NCBI RefSeq assembly: GCF_001704635.1
Contig: NZ_MAXF01000126.1
Coordinates: forward strand, 27,922 to 91,921
Direction of reading: 5' to 3'
Source: Streptomyces sparsogenes
GTDB lineage: Bacteria; Actinomycetota; Actinomycetes; Streptomycetales; Streptomycetaceae
Length of the DNA: 64,000 bases
This document shows positions 52,812 through 62,609 of the stretch, piece by piece (the stretch's first letter is position 1; every line of letters starts with the position of its first letter). The notes under the pieces are model-generated. The model made no database searches. It had not been told where the DNA came from and was given only the letters and a program-made list of their open reading frames with translations. The position numbers were made by a program, and so were the translations under genes.

Positions 52812-54071
52812 ATGGGGCAGATCACGCGAAGGGGCCTGACGGCCGCGGCCGCCGGGGCGCTGGCCTCGGCCGTCACGGTGGGGCGGGCGGCGGCGTACGG
52901 GCGCGAGGAGCGGGGGAGCGGGGGACCGCGCGAGCCGCAGTTCCGCGGGATGTGGCTGGCCACCGTCGCCAACCGGGACTGGCCGTCCAAGCCCGGCCTC
53001 ACCGCCGCCGAGCAGCGCGCCGAGCTGCTCGCCTTCCTCGACACCGCGGTCGCCCGGCGGCTGAACGCGGTGGTCTTCCAGGTCCGGCCGACCGCGGACG
53101 CGCTGTGGCCCTCGCGGTACGAGCCGTGGGCCGAGTACCTCACCGGTGTCCAGGGCCGCGATCCGGGCTGGGACCCGCTGGGCACCGCCGTGCGCGAGGC
53201 GCACCGGCGCGGCCTCGAACTCCACGCCTGGTTCAACCCGTACCGCGTCGCCAACCACACCGACCCCGCCCGGCTGACCCCCACTCATCCCGCGCGGCTG
53301 CACCCGGAGTGGGTGGTGCCCTACGGCGGCAAGCTCTACTACAACCCCGGCCTGCCCGAGGTCCGCCGCTTCGTCCAGGACGCGATGCTGGACGCGGTGG
53401 CGCGCTACGACATCGACGCCGTCCACTGGGACGACTACTTCTACCCCTATCCGGTCGCGGGCCAGGTCTTCGACGACGCCGCCGCCTACGAGCGCCACGG
53501 CGCGGGCTTCCCGGACCGGGCCGCCTGGCGGCGGGACAACATCGACCGCCTGGTGCTCGAGACGGCCGCGCGGATCGAGCGGCTGAACCGGCGGCAGGGC
53601 CGGCGGGTGCGCTTCGGCATCAGCCCCTTCGCCGTCTGGCGCAACCAGGCCACCGACCCGCTCGGCTCCGAGACCCGGGCCGGGGTGCAGACGTACGACG
53701 ACCTGTACGCGGACACGCGCAAATGGGTCCGCGAGGGGTGGATCGACTACATCGTCCCGCAGGTGTACTGGAACATCGGCTTCGCCGCCGCCGACTACGC
53801 CAAGCTGGTGCCCTGGTGGGCGGACGTGGTGCGCGGCACCGGCGTCAACCTCTACATCGGCGAGGCGCTGTACAAGGCGGGGGACCCGGCGCAGCCCGCG
53901 CCCTGGCAGGACCCGGCGGAGCTGTCCCGCCACCTCACCTTCGACCGGGACTACCCGCAGGTGCGGGGCAACGTCTACTTCTCGGCCAAGGAGGTGGCCG
54001 CCGACCGCAACGGCGCCATGGCGCGCGTGGTCGCCGACCACTACCCGTCTCGCGTGCGTCCACCCCGCTGA
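52812..54071 (+). CDS. GHL10 (DUF187/YngK-type) family glycoside hydrolase-like protein, Tat-exported
   Basis: 419 aa. The start MGQITRRGLTAAAAGALASA has a twin-arginine motif and hydrophobic stretch. The domain begins FRGMWLATVANRDWPSKPGL and has LNAVVFQVRPTADALWPSRYEPWAEYLTG, ELHAWFNPYRV, YDIDAVHWDDYFYPYP and GISPFAVWRNQATDPLGS, the (beta/alpha)8 fold of the GHL10 family. The paired acidic residues around HWDDYFYP are probable catalytic or metal ligands. The substrate is unknown; peptidoglycan or polysaccharide has been suggested for relatives. GAGGAGCGAGG precedes the ATG. It is divergent from the xyloglucanase. Confidence 0.9.
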   Translation: MGQITRRGLTAAAAGALASAVTVGRAAAYGREERGSGGPREPQFRGMWLATVANRDWPSKPGLTAAEQRAELLAFLDTAVARRLNAVVFQVRPTADALWPSRYEPWAEYLTGVQGRDPGWDPLGTAVREAHRRGLELHAWFNPYRVANHTDPARLTPTHPARLHPEWVVPYGGKLYYNPGLPEVRRFVQDAMLDAVARYDIDAVHWDDYFYPYPVAGQVFDDAAAYERHGAGFPDRAAWRRDNIDRLVLETAARIERLNRRQGRRVRFGISPFAVWRNQATDPLGSETRAGVQTYDDLYADTRKWVREGWIDYIVPQVYWNIGFAAADYAKLVPWWADVVRGTGVNLYIGEALYKAGDPAQPAPWQDPAELSRHLTFDRDYPQVRGNVYFSAKEVAADRNGAMARVVADHYPSRVRPPR

Positions 54072-54087
54072 GCGGCCCGGGCCCGGC

Positions 54088-54294
54088 TTATCGCCGGCCG
54101 GGCCCCGGGGGCAGATGACGCACGACCGAATCCGGGCCGGGGGAGACCAGGCACTCGTGTCCGTCGTCCTCGTAGCGGACGCGGTAGGGCGGGGAGCCGT
54201 GGTCCCCGAGTACTTCGATGATCTCCGCGGTCCGGTCGTGCATTCCGACAACCCTGCCGTGTACCAGCAGCTTGTCGCCTACGGTCGCCTCCAT
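54088..54294 (-). CDS. DUF1918-domain protein
   Basis: 68 aa: MEATVGDKLLVHGRVVGMHD, then RTAEIIEVLGDHGSPPYRVR and an acidic end. This is the standard single-domain DUF1918 beta-barrel protein of actinomycetes, function unknown. GAGGTCACG precedes the ATG on the minus strand. It is convergent with the GHL10 gene over a GC-rich palindromic gap. Confidence 0.88.
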   Translation of the reverse strand: MEATVGDKLLVHGRVVGMHDRTAEIIEVLGDHGSPPYRVRYEDDGHECLVSPGPDSVVRHLPPGPGRR

Positions 54295-54348
54295 ACGCGT
54301 GACCTCCTGTCCGGTGCCCCGGAGGGTGTTGCGGTCCCTGTGGCCAGT

Positions 54349-55362
<1,014 letters not shown>

Positions 55363-55380
55363 CGCTATCGTCTCGCTCGC

Positions 55381-55392
55381 GATAGCGCTATC
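55381..55392. promoter_or_regulatory. Palindromic MocR operator/promoter
   Basis: GATAGCGCTATC is a perfect 12-bp palindrome, with another CGCTATCG half-site at 55363-55370 and an opposing CGATAGCG at 55379-55386. TATCTT within it is a -10-like box only 9 nt before the MocR ATG, so the mRNA may be leaderless and the regulator may repress itself. Confidence 0.6.
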
Positions 55393-55402
55393 TTGTGGAC
55401 TC

Positions 55403-56857
55403 ATGCAAGAGCGTAGCAGTGTCGCGGAATTGGCCAAAAGCCTCCGCCTGGAACTGAACCGCTACTCTCCCGGAGAGAAGCTGCCGTCCAGCCGGGCCCT
55501 GGTGGACCGCTACCGGGTGAGCCCGGTGACCGTCTCCCGCGCGCTCGCCCAGCTCCGCGCCGAGGGTCTCGTGGTCACCCGGCCCGGCGCCGGAGCCTTC
55601 CGGGCCGCGCGGCCGCGGGCGGCCGAGGAGGCGCCGCGCCCCGGCGACACCTCCTGGCAGGAGGTGGCCCTCAGCGTCGAGACGTCCGGGGAGTCGGTCC
55701 CGCGCTCCGTCGATGCCTCGGGCGTGCTGGCCACCCTGGCCGGCCCGCCGCCCGGCGCCCTCGAACTGCACGGCGGCTATCTCCATCCCTCGCTCCAGCC
55801 GGAGCGGGCGATGGCCGCCGCCCTCGCCCGCGCCGGGCGGCGGCCCGGTGCGTGGGACCGTCCGCCGATCGAGGGGCTGACCGAGCTGCGCGCGTGGTTC
55901 GCGGCCGAGATCGGCGGCCGTACCGGATCCCTCGCCCCCTCCGAGGTGCTGATCACCGCGGGCGGCCAGAGCGCGCTGACCACCGCGCTGCGCGGCCTCG
56001 CGCCGCCCGGCTCGCCCGTGCTCGTCGAGTCGCCCACCTACCCGGGGGCGCTCGCCGCCGCCCGCGCCTTCGGGCTGCGCCCGGTCCCGGTCCCCGTGGA
56101 CGCCGACGGGGTCCGCACCGAACTGCTCGAGCAGGCGCTCCGCGCGACCGGGGCGCGCGTGTTCCTCTGCCAGCCCCTCTTCCAGAACCCGACCGGTGCG
56201 GTGCTCTCGGCCGAGCGGCGCCGCGAGGTGCTGCGGGTGGCCCGGGCCGCGGGCGCGTTCGTGATCGAGGACGACTTCGCCCGCCGCCTCGCCCACGAGG
56301 ACGCGGGGACGCTGCCCGCGCCCCTCGCCGCCGACGACCCCGACGGTGTGGTCGTCCACGTCTGCTCGCTCACCAAGATCACCTCAGCCAGCCTGCGGGT
56401 GGGCGCGCTCGCCGCCCGCGGCCCCGCGCTGGAGCGGCTGCGCGCCGTCCAGGTCGTCGACAGCTTCTTCGTGCCGCGCCCGCTGCAGGAGGCCGCGCTC
56501 GAACTGGTCGGCTCGCCCGCCTGGACCCGGCATCTGCGCACCGTCGCCACCGAGCTGCGCGTCCGCCGCGAGGCCCTGGCCACGGGGGTGCGGCGGGACC
56601 TTCCCGAACTCGCCCTGCGCCAGGTCCCGGCCGGCGGCTACCACCTGTGGCCGCGGCTGCCCGACGGCACCGACGAGGCCGCGCTGACCTCTGCAGCCCT
56701 GCGCGCCGGGGTCGCGGTCACGCCGGGCCGCCCGTACTTCTGCGCCGAACCACCCGCCCCGCACCTGCGGCTCTCCTTCGCCTCGGCGGCGGGCCCCGCC
56801 GAGCTGGCGGAGGGGCTGCGCCGGCTGCGCACCGCCTGCGACGAGGTGCTCGGCTGA
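55403..56857 (+). CDS. MocR/PdxR-type PLP-dependent transcriptional regulator
   Basis: 484 aa. A GntR winged helix (residues 5-75; LRLELNRYSPGEKLPSSRALVDRYRVSPVTVSRALAQL in segments) is fused to a fold-type I aminotransferase-like domain. CSLTKITSASLRVGAL holds the PLP lysine, and SPTYPGALAAARAFG and FVIEDDFARRLAHEDAG give the pyridine-binding Asp region. MocR proteins sense an amino compound through PLP and regulate the divergent neighbour, here the DMT transporter. ATG 55403 is 9 nt from a -10 box and has no Shine-Dalgarno sequence, suggesting a leaderless transcript. Confidence 0.9.
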   Translation: MQERSSVAELAKSLRLELNRYSPGEKLPSSRALVDRYRVSPVTVSRALAQLRAEGLVVTRPGAGAFRAARPRAAEEAPRPGDTSWQEVALSVETSGESVPRSVDASGVLATLAGPPPGALELHGGYLHPSLQPERAMAAALARAGRRPGAWDRPPIEGLTELRAWFAAEIGGRTGSLAPSEVLITAGGQSALTTALRGLAPPGSPVLVESPTYPGALAAARAFGLRPVPVPVDADGVRTELLEQALRATGARVFLCQPLFQNPTGAVLSAERRREVLRVARAAGAFVIEDDFARRLAHEDAGTLPAPLAADDPDGVVVHVCSLTKITSASLRVGALAARGPALERLRAVQVVDSFFVPRPLQEAALELVGSPAWTRHLRTVATELRVRREALATGVRRDLPELALRQVPAGGYHLWPRLPDGTDEAALTSAALRAGVAVTPGRPYFCAEPPAPHLRLSFASAAGPAELAEGLRRLRTACDEVLG

Positions 56858-56863
56858 GGGTGG

Positions 56864-56908
56864 GCCGGATTCCCGCGCGCCGGATTCCCGCGCGCCGCAT
56901 TCCCCAGG
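56864..56908. repeat. 15-bp tandem repeat, three copies
   Basis: Two exact units of GCCGGATTCCCGCGC and a third degenerate one, between the MocR stop and the GNAT gene. No known role. Confidence 0.8.
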
Positions 56909-56955
56909 GGCGAAATTCCCTCGACGCCGCCCCCTTGACCTGCGAGTCTCCCGCC

Positions 56956-57420
56956 ATGAGTGACACGAACGGCCGACCGGCCGCCGACGGTTATGAGATA
57001 TCCACCGACCCCTCCCGCATCGACGCGGCCCGTGTCCACCACTGGCTGTCCACCGACGCCTACTGGGCGCTGGGCCGCAGCCGGGAGACGCAGGACCGGG
57101 CCATCGCCGGCTCGCTCAACTTCGGCGCGTACGAGACCGCCTCGGGCGCCCAGGTCGCGTACGCCCGGGTGATCACCGACCACGCCACCTTCGCCTGGCT
57201 GTGCGATGTCTACGTCGACCGGTCCGCGCGCGGGAAGGGGCTCGGCACCGCGCTCGTCACGGCCGTCCGCGACCACCTGGCGCCCCTGGGGGTGCGGCGC
57301 ATCCTGCTGGCGACGCACGACGCCCACGGCGTGTACGAGAAGATCGGCTTCACGTCCCTGGACAAGCCGGAGCAGTGGATGGCCCTGCACTTCCCCGGCG
57401 AGGACACGCGGGGAGAGTGA
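56956..57420 (+). CDS. GNAT-family N-acetyltransferase
   Basis: 154 aa. The acetyl-CoA binding motif A is LCDVYVDRSARGKGLGTALV (R-x-x-G-x-G/A type), followed by RRILLATHDAHGVYEKIGF typical of motif B. WLSTDAYWALGRSRETQDRAI near the N-terminus marks the subgroup often annotated as a general GNAT. The substrate is unknown. ATG 56956 begins the domain. It lies 98 bp after the MocR gene on the same strand. Confidence 0.88.
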   Translation: MSDTNGRPAADGYEISTDPSRIDAARVHHWLSTDAYWALGRSRETQDRAIAGSLNFGAYETASGAQVAYARVITDHATFAWLCDVYVDRSARGKGLGTALVTAVRDHLAPLGVRRILLATHDAHGVYEKIGFTSLDKPEQWMALHFPGEDTRGE

Positions 57421-57465
57421 GGCGGGGAGGCTGAGGCGGCCGGGACGGACCGGGCCGCGGGCCGG

Positions 57466-58731
57466 TCAGCGGCGGTGCTGATCCACCGCTTCCCGCGCGG
57501 CCTCGGCGGTCCGCGCGGCCACGGCGGCATCGGCCGCGTCGGCCGCCTCGGCGCGGGCCGCCGCGGCGGGCCTGCGGCGCGCGGTCAGCCGCATGGCGAG
57601 CGGCTGGGTGTAGCGGGCGGTGAGCGGGCCGAGGATCACCAGGATCAGCACATACGCCGTGGCCAGCGGCCCCAGGGACGGTTCGATCCCGGCCGTGACG
57701 GCGAGCCCGGCGATGACGATGGAGAACTCGCCCCGGGCGACCAGGGTGCCGCCGGCCCGCCAGCGGCCCTTGGCGGAGATGCCCGCCCGCTTCGCCGCCC
57801 AGTAGCCGGTGGCGATCTTCGTGCAGGCGGTGACGACCGCCAGCGCCAGGGCGGGCAGCAGGACCGGCGGAATGCTCGCCGGGTCGGTGTGCAGGCCGAA
57901 GAAGACGAAGAACACGGCCGCGAACAGGTCCCGCAGCGGGCTGAGCAGGTTGTGCGCGCCCTCCGCGACCTCCCCGGACAGCGCGATGCCCACCAGGAAC
58001 GCCCCCACCGCCGCCGACACCTGAAGCTGCTGGGCGAGCCCGGCCACCAGCAGGGTCAGGCCCAGCACTACAAGCAGCAGCTTCTCCGGGTCGTCGCTGG
58101 AGACGAAGCGCGAGATGACCCGGCCGTAGCGCACGGCGAGGAAGAGCACCAGACCGGCCACGCCCAGCGCGATGGCCAGGGTGACGCTGCCCGCCGCCAC
58201 GCTCACCCCCGCCAGCAGGGCGGTGATGATGGGCAGATAGACCGCCATCGCCAGGTCCTCGAGGACCAGGATGCTGAGGATCACCGGGGTCTCGCGGTTG
58301 CCCAGGCGGCCCAGGTCGCCCAGGACCTTGGCGATGACCCCGGAGGAGGAGATCCAGGTGACCCCGGCCAGCACCACGGCCGCCACCGGGCCCCAGCCCA
58401 GCAGCAGCGCCATGACCGCGCCGGGCAGGGCGTTGAGCGCGGCGTCGACGAGCCCGGCCGGGTACTGGGTCTTCAGATTGCTGACCAGGTCGCTCGCGGT
58501 GTACTCGAGGCCGAGCATGAGCAGCAGCAGGATCACGCCGATCTCGGCGCCGATCGCCACGAACTCCTCGCTCGCCCCCAGCGGCAGCAGCCCGCCCTCG
58601 CCGAAGGCGAGGCCGGCCAGCAGATACAGCGGGATGGGGGAGAACTGGAGGCGTCCGGCCAGCCGGCCCAGCAGCCCCAGGCCGAGGAGCACCGCACCGA
58701 ACTCGATCAGGAAAAGAGCGGAGGAATGCAT
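57466..58731 (-). CDS. CPA2-family cation/proton antiporter (KhtU/KefB-like)
   Basis: 421 aa with about 12 membrane helices (LIEFGAVLLGLGLLGRLAG at the start; VEDLAM-type core seen as LVLEDLAMAVYLPIIT, with the conserved acidic residue of CPA2 transporters). FVFFGLHTDP and ARGEFSIVIAGLAV are also family hallmarks. A charged 45-residue tail rich in Ala/Arg/Glu ends the protein. It would exchange K+ or Na+ for H+. Only 3 bp separate it from the upstream TrkA-C gene, the KhtTU arrangement of Bacillus, where the small subunit gates the transporter. Confidence 0.88.
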   Translation of the reverse strand: MHSSALFLIEFGAVLLGLGLLGRLAGRLQFSPIPLYLLAGLAFGEGGLLPLGASEEFVAIGAEIGVILLLLMLGLEYTASDLVSNLKTQYPAGLVDAALNALPGAVMALLLGWGPVAAVVLAGVTWISSSGVIAKVLGDLGRLGNRETPVILSILVLEDLAMAVYLPIITALLAGVSVAAGSVTLAIALGVAGLVLFLAVRYGRVISRFVSSDDPEKLLLVVLGLTLLVAGLAQQLQVSAAVGAFLVGIALSGEVAEGAHNLLSPLRDLFAAVFFVFFGLHTDPASIPPVLLPALALAVVTACTKIATGYWAAKRAGISAKGRWRAGGTLVARGEFSIVIAGLAVTAGIEPSLGPLATAYVLILVILGPLTARYTQPLAMRLTARRRPAAAARAEAADAADAAVAARTAEAAREAVDQHRR

Positions 58732-58734
58732 GGT

Positions 58735-59220
58735 TCACTCCCGCCCGAGTATCGCCGCGGCCGCCTCCACACCCTCGCGGGTGCCGATCACGATCAGGGT
58801 GTCCCCGCCGGCCAGCCGGAAGTCCGGCGCGGGGGAGGGGATGGCGTCCGCGCGGCGCAGCACCGCCACGATCGAGGCGCCGGTCTCGGTCCGCATCCGC
58901 GTCTCGCCCAGCACCCGCCCGTTCCAGTAGGAGACCGAGGACAGCTCGACCCGCTCGGCCACCAGGCCCAACTCGGTCGTGGACAGCAGGGCCGGGCTGT
59001 GGTGCGAGGGCATCAGGGCGCCGATGAGCGCCTCCGCCTCCTTCGCGGTGAGCCGCACCGACAGCGCGCACTCGTCCGGGTCGTCCTGGCGATATGTGCT
59101 CAGTGTCCGTCCGCCCTCGCGATGAGCGACCACCGACAGACGCCTGTGTTCGCGCGTGGTCAGGTCGTAACGGACACCGATTCCGGGCAACGGCGTACTG
59201 CTGATCCGCGGAGTTCCCAC
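58735..59220 (-). CDS. TrkA-C domain regulator of antiporter (KhtT-like)
   Basis: 161 aa, cytoplasmic. The N-terminal half (GIGVRYDLTTREHRRLSVVAH) is the KhtT-type beta domain; the C-terminal half (SVSYWNGRVLGETRMRTETG ... GGDTLIVIGTREGVEAAAAIL) is an RCK_C/TrkA-C nucleotide-binding domain. In Bacillus, KhtT binds c-di-AMP and controls KhtU; by analogy this may gate the antiporter by c-di-AMP (inference). GTG 59220 follows GGAAGGACG. Confidence 0.85.
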   Translation of the reverse strand: MGTPRISSTPLPGIGVRYDLTTREHRRLSVVAHREGGRTLSTYRQDDPDECALSVRLTAKEAEALIGALMPSHHSPALLSTTELGLVAERVELSSVSYWNGRVLGETRMRTETGASIVAVLRRADAIPSPAPDFRLAGGDTLIVIGTREGVEAAAAILGRE

Positions 59221-59608
59221 GGCCGTCCTTCCGTCGTGCGTGCCACTTACCGGTGGACGTACGGCGGCGGTGTTCGGCCGACCGCGTCCCCGTACCACCC
59301 TAACGAACGGCAAAGAATTGGTAATGAGGGGGGCGGGACGGGGTCGGTGGTGCTCGGGGGTCGGTGGTGCTCGGACGGGGCCGGCCGGAGACCGGCGGTC
59401 GCCGGGTGAGAAGACGATCACCCCTCGGAAGGACGCGCCCGGAGCGCTCCGGGCGCGGATCGCGAAGGCTGACGGGCCGGCCCCGCATGTCTCATGTTCC
59501 TGCATCAGAGTAGTTGTTGCAAGTGACTCGCAATAAGGGGAGAGGGAACTCCGGCCGGTTCCGCCGCGACTACTGGGACGCCACCCGTCCCCCTCCCGAA
59601 GGAACCGC
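59221..59608. other. 388-bp intergenic region with regulatory site
   Basis: Between the divergent KhtT-like and ABC-importer genes. It contains no credible gene. The 59470-59545 part is AT-richer and holds the Nur-type palindrome; the remainder is GC-rich with no clear repeats. Confidence 0.6.
59517..59533. promoter_or_regulatory. Nur-box-like palindrome upstream of ABC importer
   Basis: TTGCAAGTGACTCGCAA fits tTGCaa-n5-ttGCAa, the consensus for the nickel-responsive Fur-family regulator Nur of Streptomyces, with a single mismatch. It lies 75 bp before the binding-protein gene. Another Fur-family protein is an alternative reader. Confidence 0.55.
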
Positions 59609-60667
59609 ATGCCCCGGACACGACCCGCCACCACCCGGCCCGCGGCCCTCGCCCTCGCCCTCGCCGGAGTCATCGGCCTGACCACCGTGGCCTGCGGCGC
59701 CCCGGCCGAGGGCGCACACGCCCCGGCGGCGGGCGGCGCCCGGGCCGGCTACCCGGTGACCCTGGAGAACTGCGGCCGGACCACCACCTACCGCGAGGCG
59801 CCCCACCGGGTGGTCGTCATGAACGGAGCTTCGGTGGCCGAGGTGTCCTCCCTGCTCGCCCTCGGCCTCGGCGACCGCGTGGTGGCCAACGCCCAGTCGT
59901 ACGGCAGATCCGAGGTCGAGGGCCGGGCGGAGGCCATCGCGGCCCTGCCGGCCCGGGGCATCCAGCAGGGCGGCGCCGCCGACATCCCCCGCGAGACCAT
60001 GCTGGGCCTGCGCCCCGACACCGTCCTGTCCACCACCAGTTACGGCTTCGCGGCGGACAACGGCTTCGCCACCCGCGACGACCTGGCCTCGATCGGCGCC
60101 AACACCTACATCTCGCCCGCGGGCTGCGACGACAACCCCTCCCGGATGCGGATCGAGGACAGCTACCGGCTGCTGACCGACCTGGGCCGGATCTTCCACG
60201 CGGGCGACCGGGCGCAGCGGCTGATCGCCGCCTCCCGGAAGAAGATCGACGCGGTCGCGGCCCGGGTCAAGGTCCGCGAACGGCCCCGCGTCATGGTCGT
60301 GTTCTCCAACATGTCGATGGGCAGCAACGACTTCAGCGCGATCGCGGCCAACGGCATCTGGAACGACATCCTGCGACGCGCCGGCGGCAGCAACGCCTTC
60401 TCCTCCGCCACCCGCAACACCTTCGCGGACCTCAGCAAGGAGAAGGTCGCCACCGAATCCATCGACGCCCTGGTGGTCATCAGCTACCAGGACCGCGACC
60501 CGGACGGGTACGCGCGCAAGCTGCTCAAGCAGTTCCCGCAGTGGCCGGCCGCCAGGAAACACCGGTACCTCGTCCTGTCCGACTCCATGTACCTGGGGCC
60601 CAGCAACGACATCGCCGTCGAGCGGATCGCCCGGATGCTCCACCCCGACGCCTTCCCGGCCCGATGA
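59609..60667 (+). CDS. FecB/BtuF-type ABC transporter substrate-binding lipoprotein
   Basis: 352 aa. A lipoprotein signal peptide ends in the lipobox TVAC (ALAGVIGLTTVACGAPAEG). The periplasmic-binding-protein fold has the helical backbone of metal-chelate binders (APHRVVVMNGASVAEVSSLLALGLGDRVV and LLKQFPQWPAARKHRYLVL in segments). The likely ligand is a metal chelate such as a siderophore, cobalamin or nickel complex. GAAGGAAC precedes the ATG. Its stop overlaps the permease start by ATGA, forming a three-gene importer operon. A Nur-like box upstream favours a nickel- or cobalt-related ligand, inference only. Confidence 0.88.
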   Translation: MPRTRPATTRPAALALALAGVIGLTTVACGAPAEGAHAPAAGGARAGYPVTLENCGRTTTYREAPHRVVVMNGASVAEVSSLLALGLGDRVVANAQSYGRSEVEGRAEAIAALPARGIQQGGAADIPRETMLGLRPDTVLSTTSYGFAADNGFATRDDLASIGANTYISPAGCDDNPSRMRIEDSYRLLTDLGRIFHAGDRAQRLIAASRKKIDAVAARVKVRERPRVMVVFSNMSMGSNDFSAIAANGIWNDILRRAGGSNAFSSATRNTFADLSKEKVATESIDALVVISYQDRDPDGYARKLLKQFPQWPAARKHRYLVLSDSMYLGPSNDIAVERIARMLHPDAFPAR

Positions 60668-61695
60668 CCCGCCACCCCCGCAAGGCACCCGCCGCCGTGA
60701 CCCTGCTCGCCCTGACGGCCCTGCTCGCCCTGGCCATGGTGGCCGCGATCAGCATCGGCGCGGTCAACGTACCCCTGGGCGACGTCTGGCGGATCGTCCT
60801 GCACCGGATGAGCGGCCGGGCGGCGGCCGGCGACCTCGCCCTCGACCAGATCGTCTGGAACTTCCGCACCTCCCGCGTCGTCCTGGCCGCCCTGGCGGGC
60901 ACCGGCCTGGCCGTCTCCGGAGTGGTCCTCCAGGCCGTGGTCGCCAACCCGCTCGCCGACCCCTACGTCCTGGGCGTGTCCTCCGGCGCCTCGCTCGGCG
61001 CCGTCCTCGCCTTCACCCTCGCCGGGGGCGCCCTCGGCGGGCTCGGCGTGTCCTCGGCGGCGTTCCTCGGCGCCACCGCGGCGATGGGCCTGGTCTTCCT
61101 GCTCGGCCGGCGCGGCGGGCGGCTCGCCCCCACCCGGCTGGTGCTGGCCGGCGTCGCCGTCGGCTACCTCCTGCTCGCGGCCACCAGCTATCTGCAACTG
61201 CGGGCCACCCCCAGCGAGCTGCGCGCCGTGATGTTCTGGACCCTGGGCAGCGTGGCCGGCGCCCGCTGGGACCAACTGCCCGTCGTCGCCACCGTCGTCC
61301 TCGCCACCACCGCCGCCCTGGTCCTGTTCGCCAGACGGCTCAACGCCCTGCTCGCCGGGGACGAGTCCGCCACCGCGCTCGGCGTCGACGTGCACCGGCT
61401 GCGGGCCGTCCTGCTGGTCCTCGCCTCCCTGCTGACCGGCACGGTCATCGCCGTCGCCGGAGGCATCGGCTTCGTCGGCCTGATGATCCCCCACCTCGTA
61501 CGGCTCGCCTTCGGCGCCGACCACCGCAGACTGCTGCCGCTGGCCGCGGTGACCGGCGCCCTGTACCTGGTCCTGGTCGACCTGCTCTCCCGCACCCTCG
61601 CCCGCCCCAACGAACTGCCGCTCGGCATCCTCACCGCGCTCTTCGGCGCGCCCTTCTTCCTGTGGCTGCTGCGCCGCAACACGAGCCTGGACTGA
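60664..61695 (+). CDS. FecCD-type ABC transporter permease
   Basis: 343 aa with about ten helices. VLQAVVANPLADPYVLGVSSGASLGAVLA (read in segments) and GGIGFVGLMIPHLVRLAFGADHRRLLPL are the family signatures, the latter the coupling loop to the ATPase. ATG 60664 overlaps the previous stop. It would dimerise to form the inner-membrane channel. Confidence 0.93.
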   Translation: MTRHPRKAPAAVTLLALTALLALAMVAAISIGAVNVPLGDVWRIVLHRMSGRAAAGDLALDQIVWNFRTSRVVLAALAGTGLAVSGVVLQAVVANPLADPYVLGVSSGASLGAVLAFTLAGGALGGLGVSSAAFLGATAAMGLVFLLGRRGGRLAPTRLVLAGVAVGYLLLAATSYLQLRATPSELRAVMFWTLGSVAGARWDQLPVVATVVLATTAALVLFARRLNALLAGDESATALGVDVHRLRAVLLVLASLLTGTVIAVAGGIGFVGLMIPHLVRLAFGADHRRLLPLAAVTGALYLVLVDLLSRTLARPNELPLGILTALFGAPFFLWLLRRNTSLD

Positions 61696-61698
61696 TAC

Positions 61699-62478
61699 AT
61701 GAGACTCACCGTGGACCGGGTGCACCTCACCCTGGACCGGCACCCGATCCTGCGCGATGTGACCCTCGAGGCCCGCCCGGGCGACATCGTCGGCCTCGTG
61801 GGCCCCAACGGCAGCGGCAAGTCCACCCTGCTGCGCGCGGTCTACCGCTCGCTGCGCCCCGACCGGGGCGCGGTGTACGTCGGCGGGGACGACGTGTGGA
61901 TCCTGCCCTCCCGCACCGCCGCCCGCCGCACCGGCGCCGTGCTCCAGGACACCGCCGGCGCCCCGGCCGGGCTGTCCGTCCGGGAGGTCGTGGCGCTGGG
62001 CCGCACCCCCCACCACGGCCTGCTCGGCCGCGACGGCCCCGAGGACCACCGGGCCGTGGACGAGGCACTCGACCGGTGCGGGGCACGGCCGCTGGCCGAC
62101 CGCGACATCACCTCCCTGTCCGGCGGCGAACGCCAGCGCGTGCTGCTCGCCCGCGCCCTCGCCCAGCGCCCGGGGCTGCTGGTCCTCGACGAACTCACCA
62201 ACCACCTGGACATCCGGGCCCGCTTCGAGCTCCTGGAGCTGATCCGCGCCACCGGCACGACCACCCTCGCCGTCCTCCACGACCTGGACCTCGCCGTACG
62301 CCTCTGCGACCACCTGGTGGTGCTCCACCGGGGCACGGTGGTCGCCACGGGCCCGGTACCGGACCCGCTCACCCCCGACCTCCTCCGCGAGGTCTTCGGC
62401 GTGGCCGCCACCGCCGACCGCCACGCCGACGGCGTCGTACGCATCACCTACGCCGCCCGGCCGCTCGCCACCCCCTGA
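61699..62478 (+). CDS. FecE-type ABC transporter ATPase
   Basis: 259 aa. Walker A is GPNGSGKST, the signature motif LSGGERQRVLLARALA, Walker B LLVLDEL, and the switch His is in LAVLHDLDLAVRLCDH. It energises the importer. ATG 61699 comes 3 bp after the permease stop. The following gene is 131 bp away and may be in the same message. Confidence 0.95.
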   Translation: MRLTVDRVHLTLDRHPILRDVTLEARPGDIVGLVGPNGSGKSTLLRAVYRSLRPDRGAVYVGGDDVWILPSRTAARRTGAVLQDTAGAPAGLSVREVVALGRTPHHGLLGRDGPEDHRAVDEALDRCGARPLADRDITSLSGGERQRVLLARALAQRPGLLVLDELTNHLDIRARFELLELIRATGTTTLAVLHDLDLAVRLCDHLVVLHRGTVVATGPVPDPLTPDLLREVFGVAATADRHADGVVRITYAARPLATP

Positions 62479-62609
62479 CCCCCGCCCGCCCGCGGTCTGT
62501 CCCGGATGGCGGCAACGACACACACCCCACACACCGCGCCACAGTTCCCACACCGCCGAGCGGGCGCCCACGGCCACCGGCCGCCGCCCGGGCGCCCTAC
62601 CATGCCCGG

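Noticed and set aside
60484..62577. 697-aa minus-strand open frame
   Set aside because: Antisense to the ABC permease and ATPase, composition dominated by Gly/Glu/Gln.
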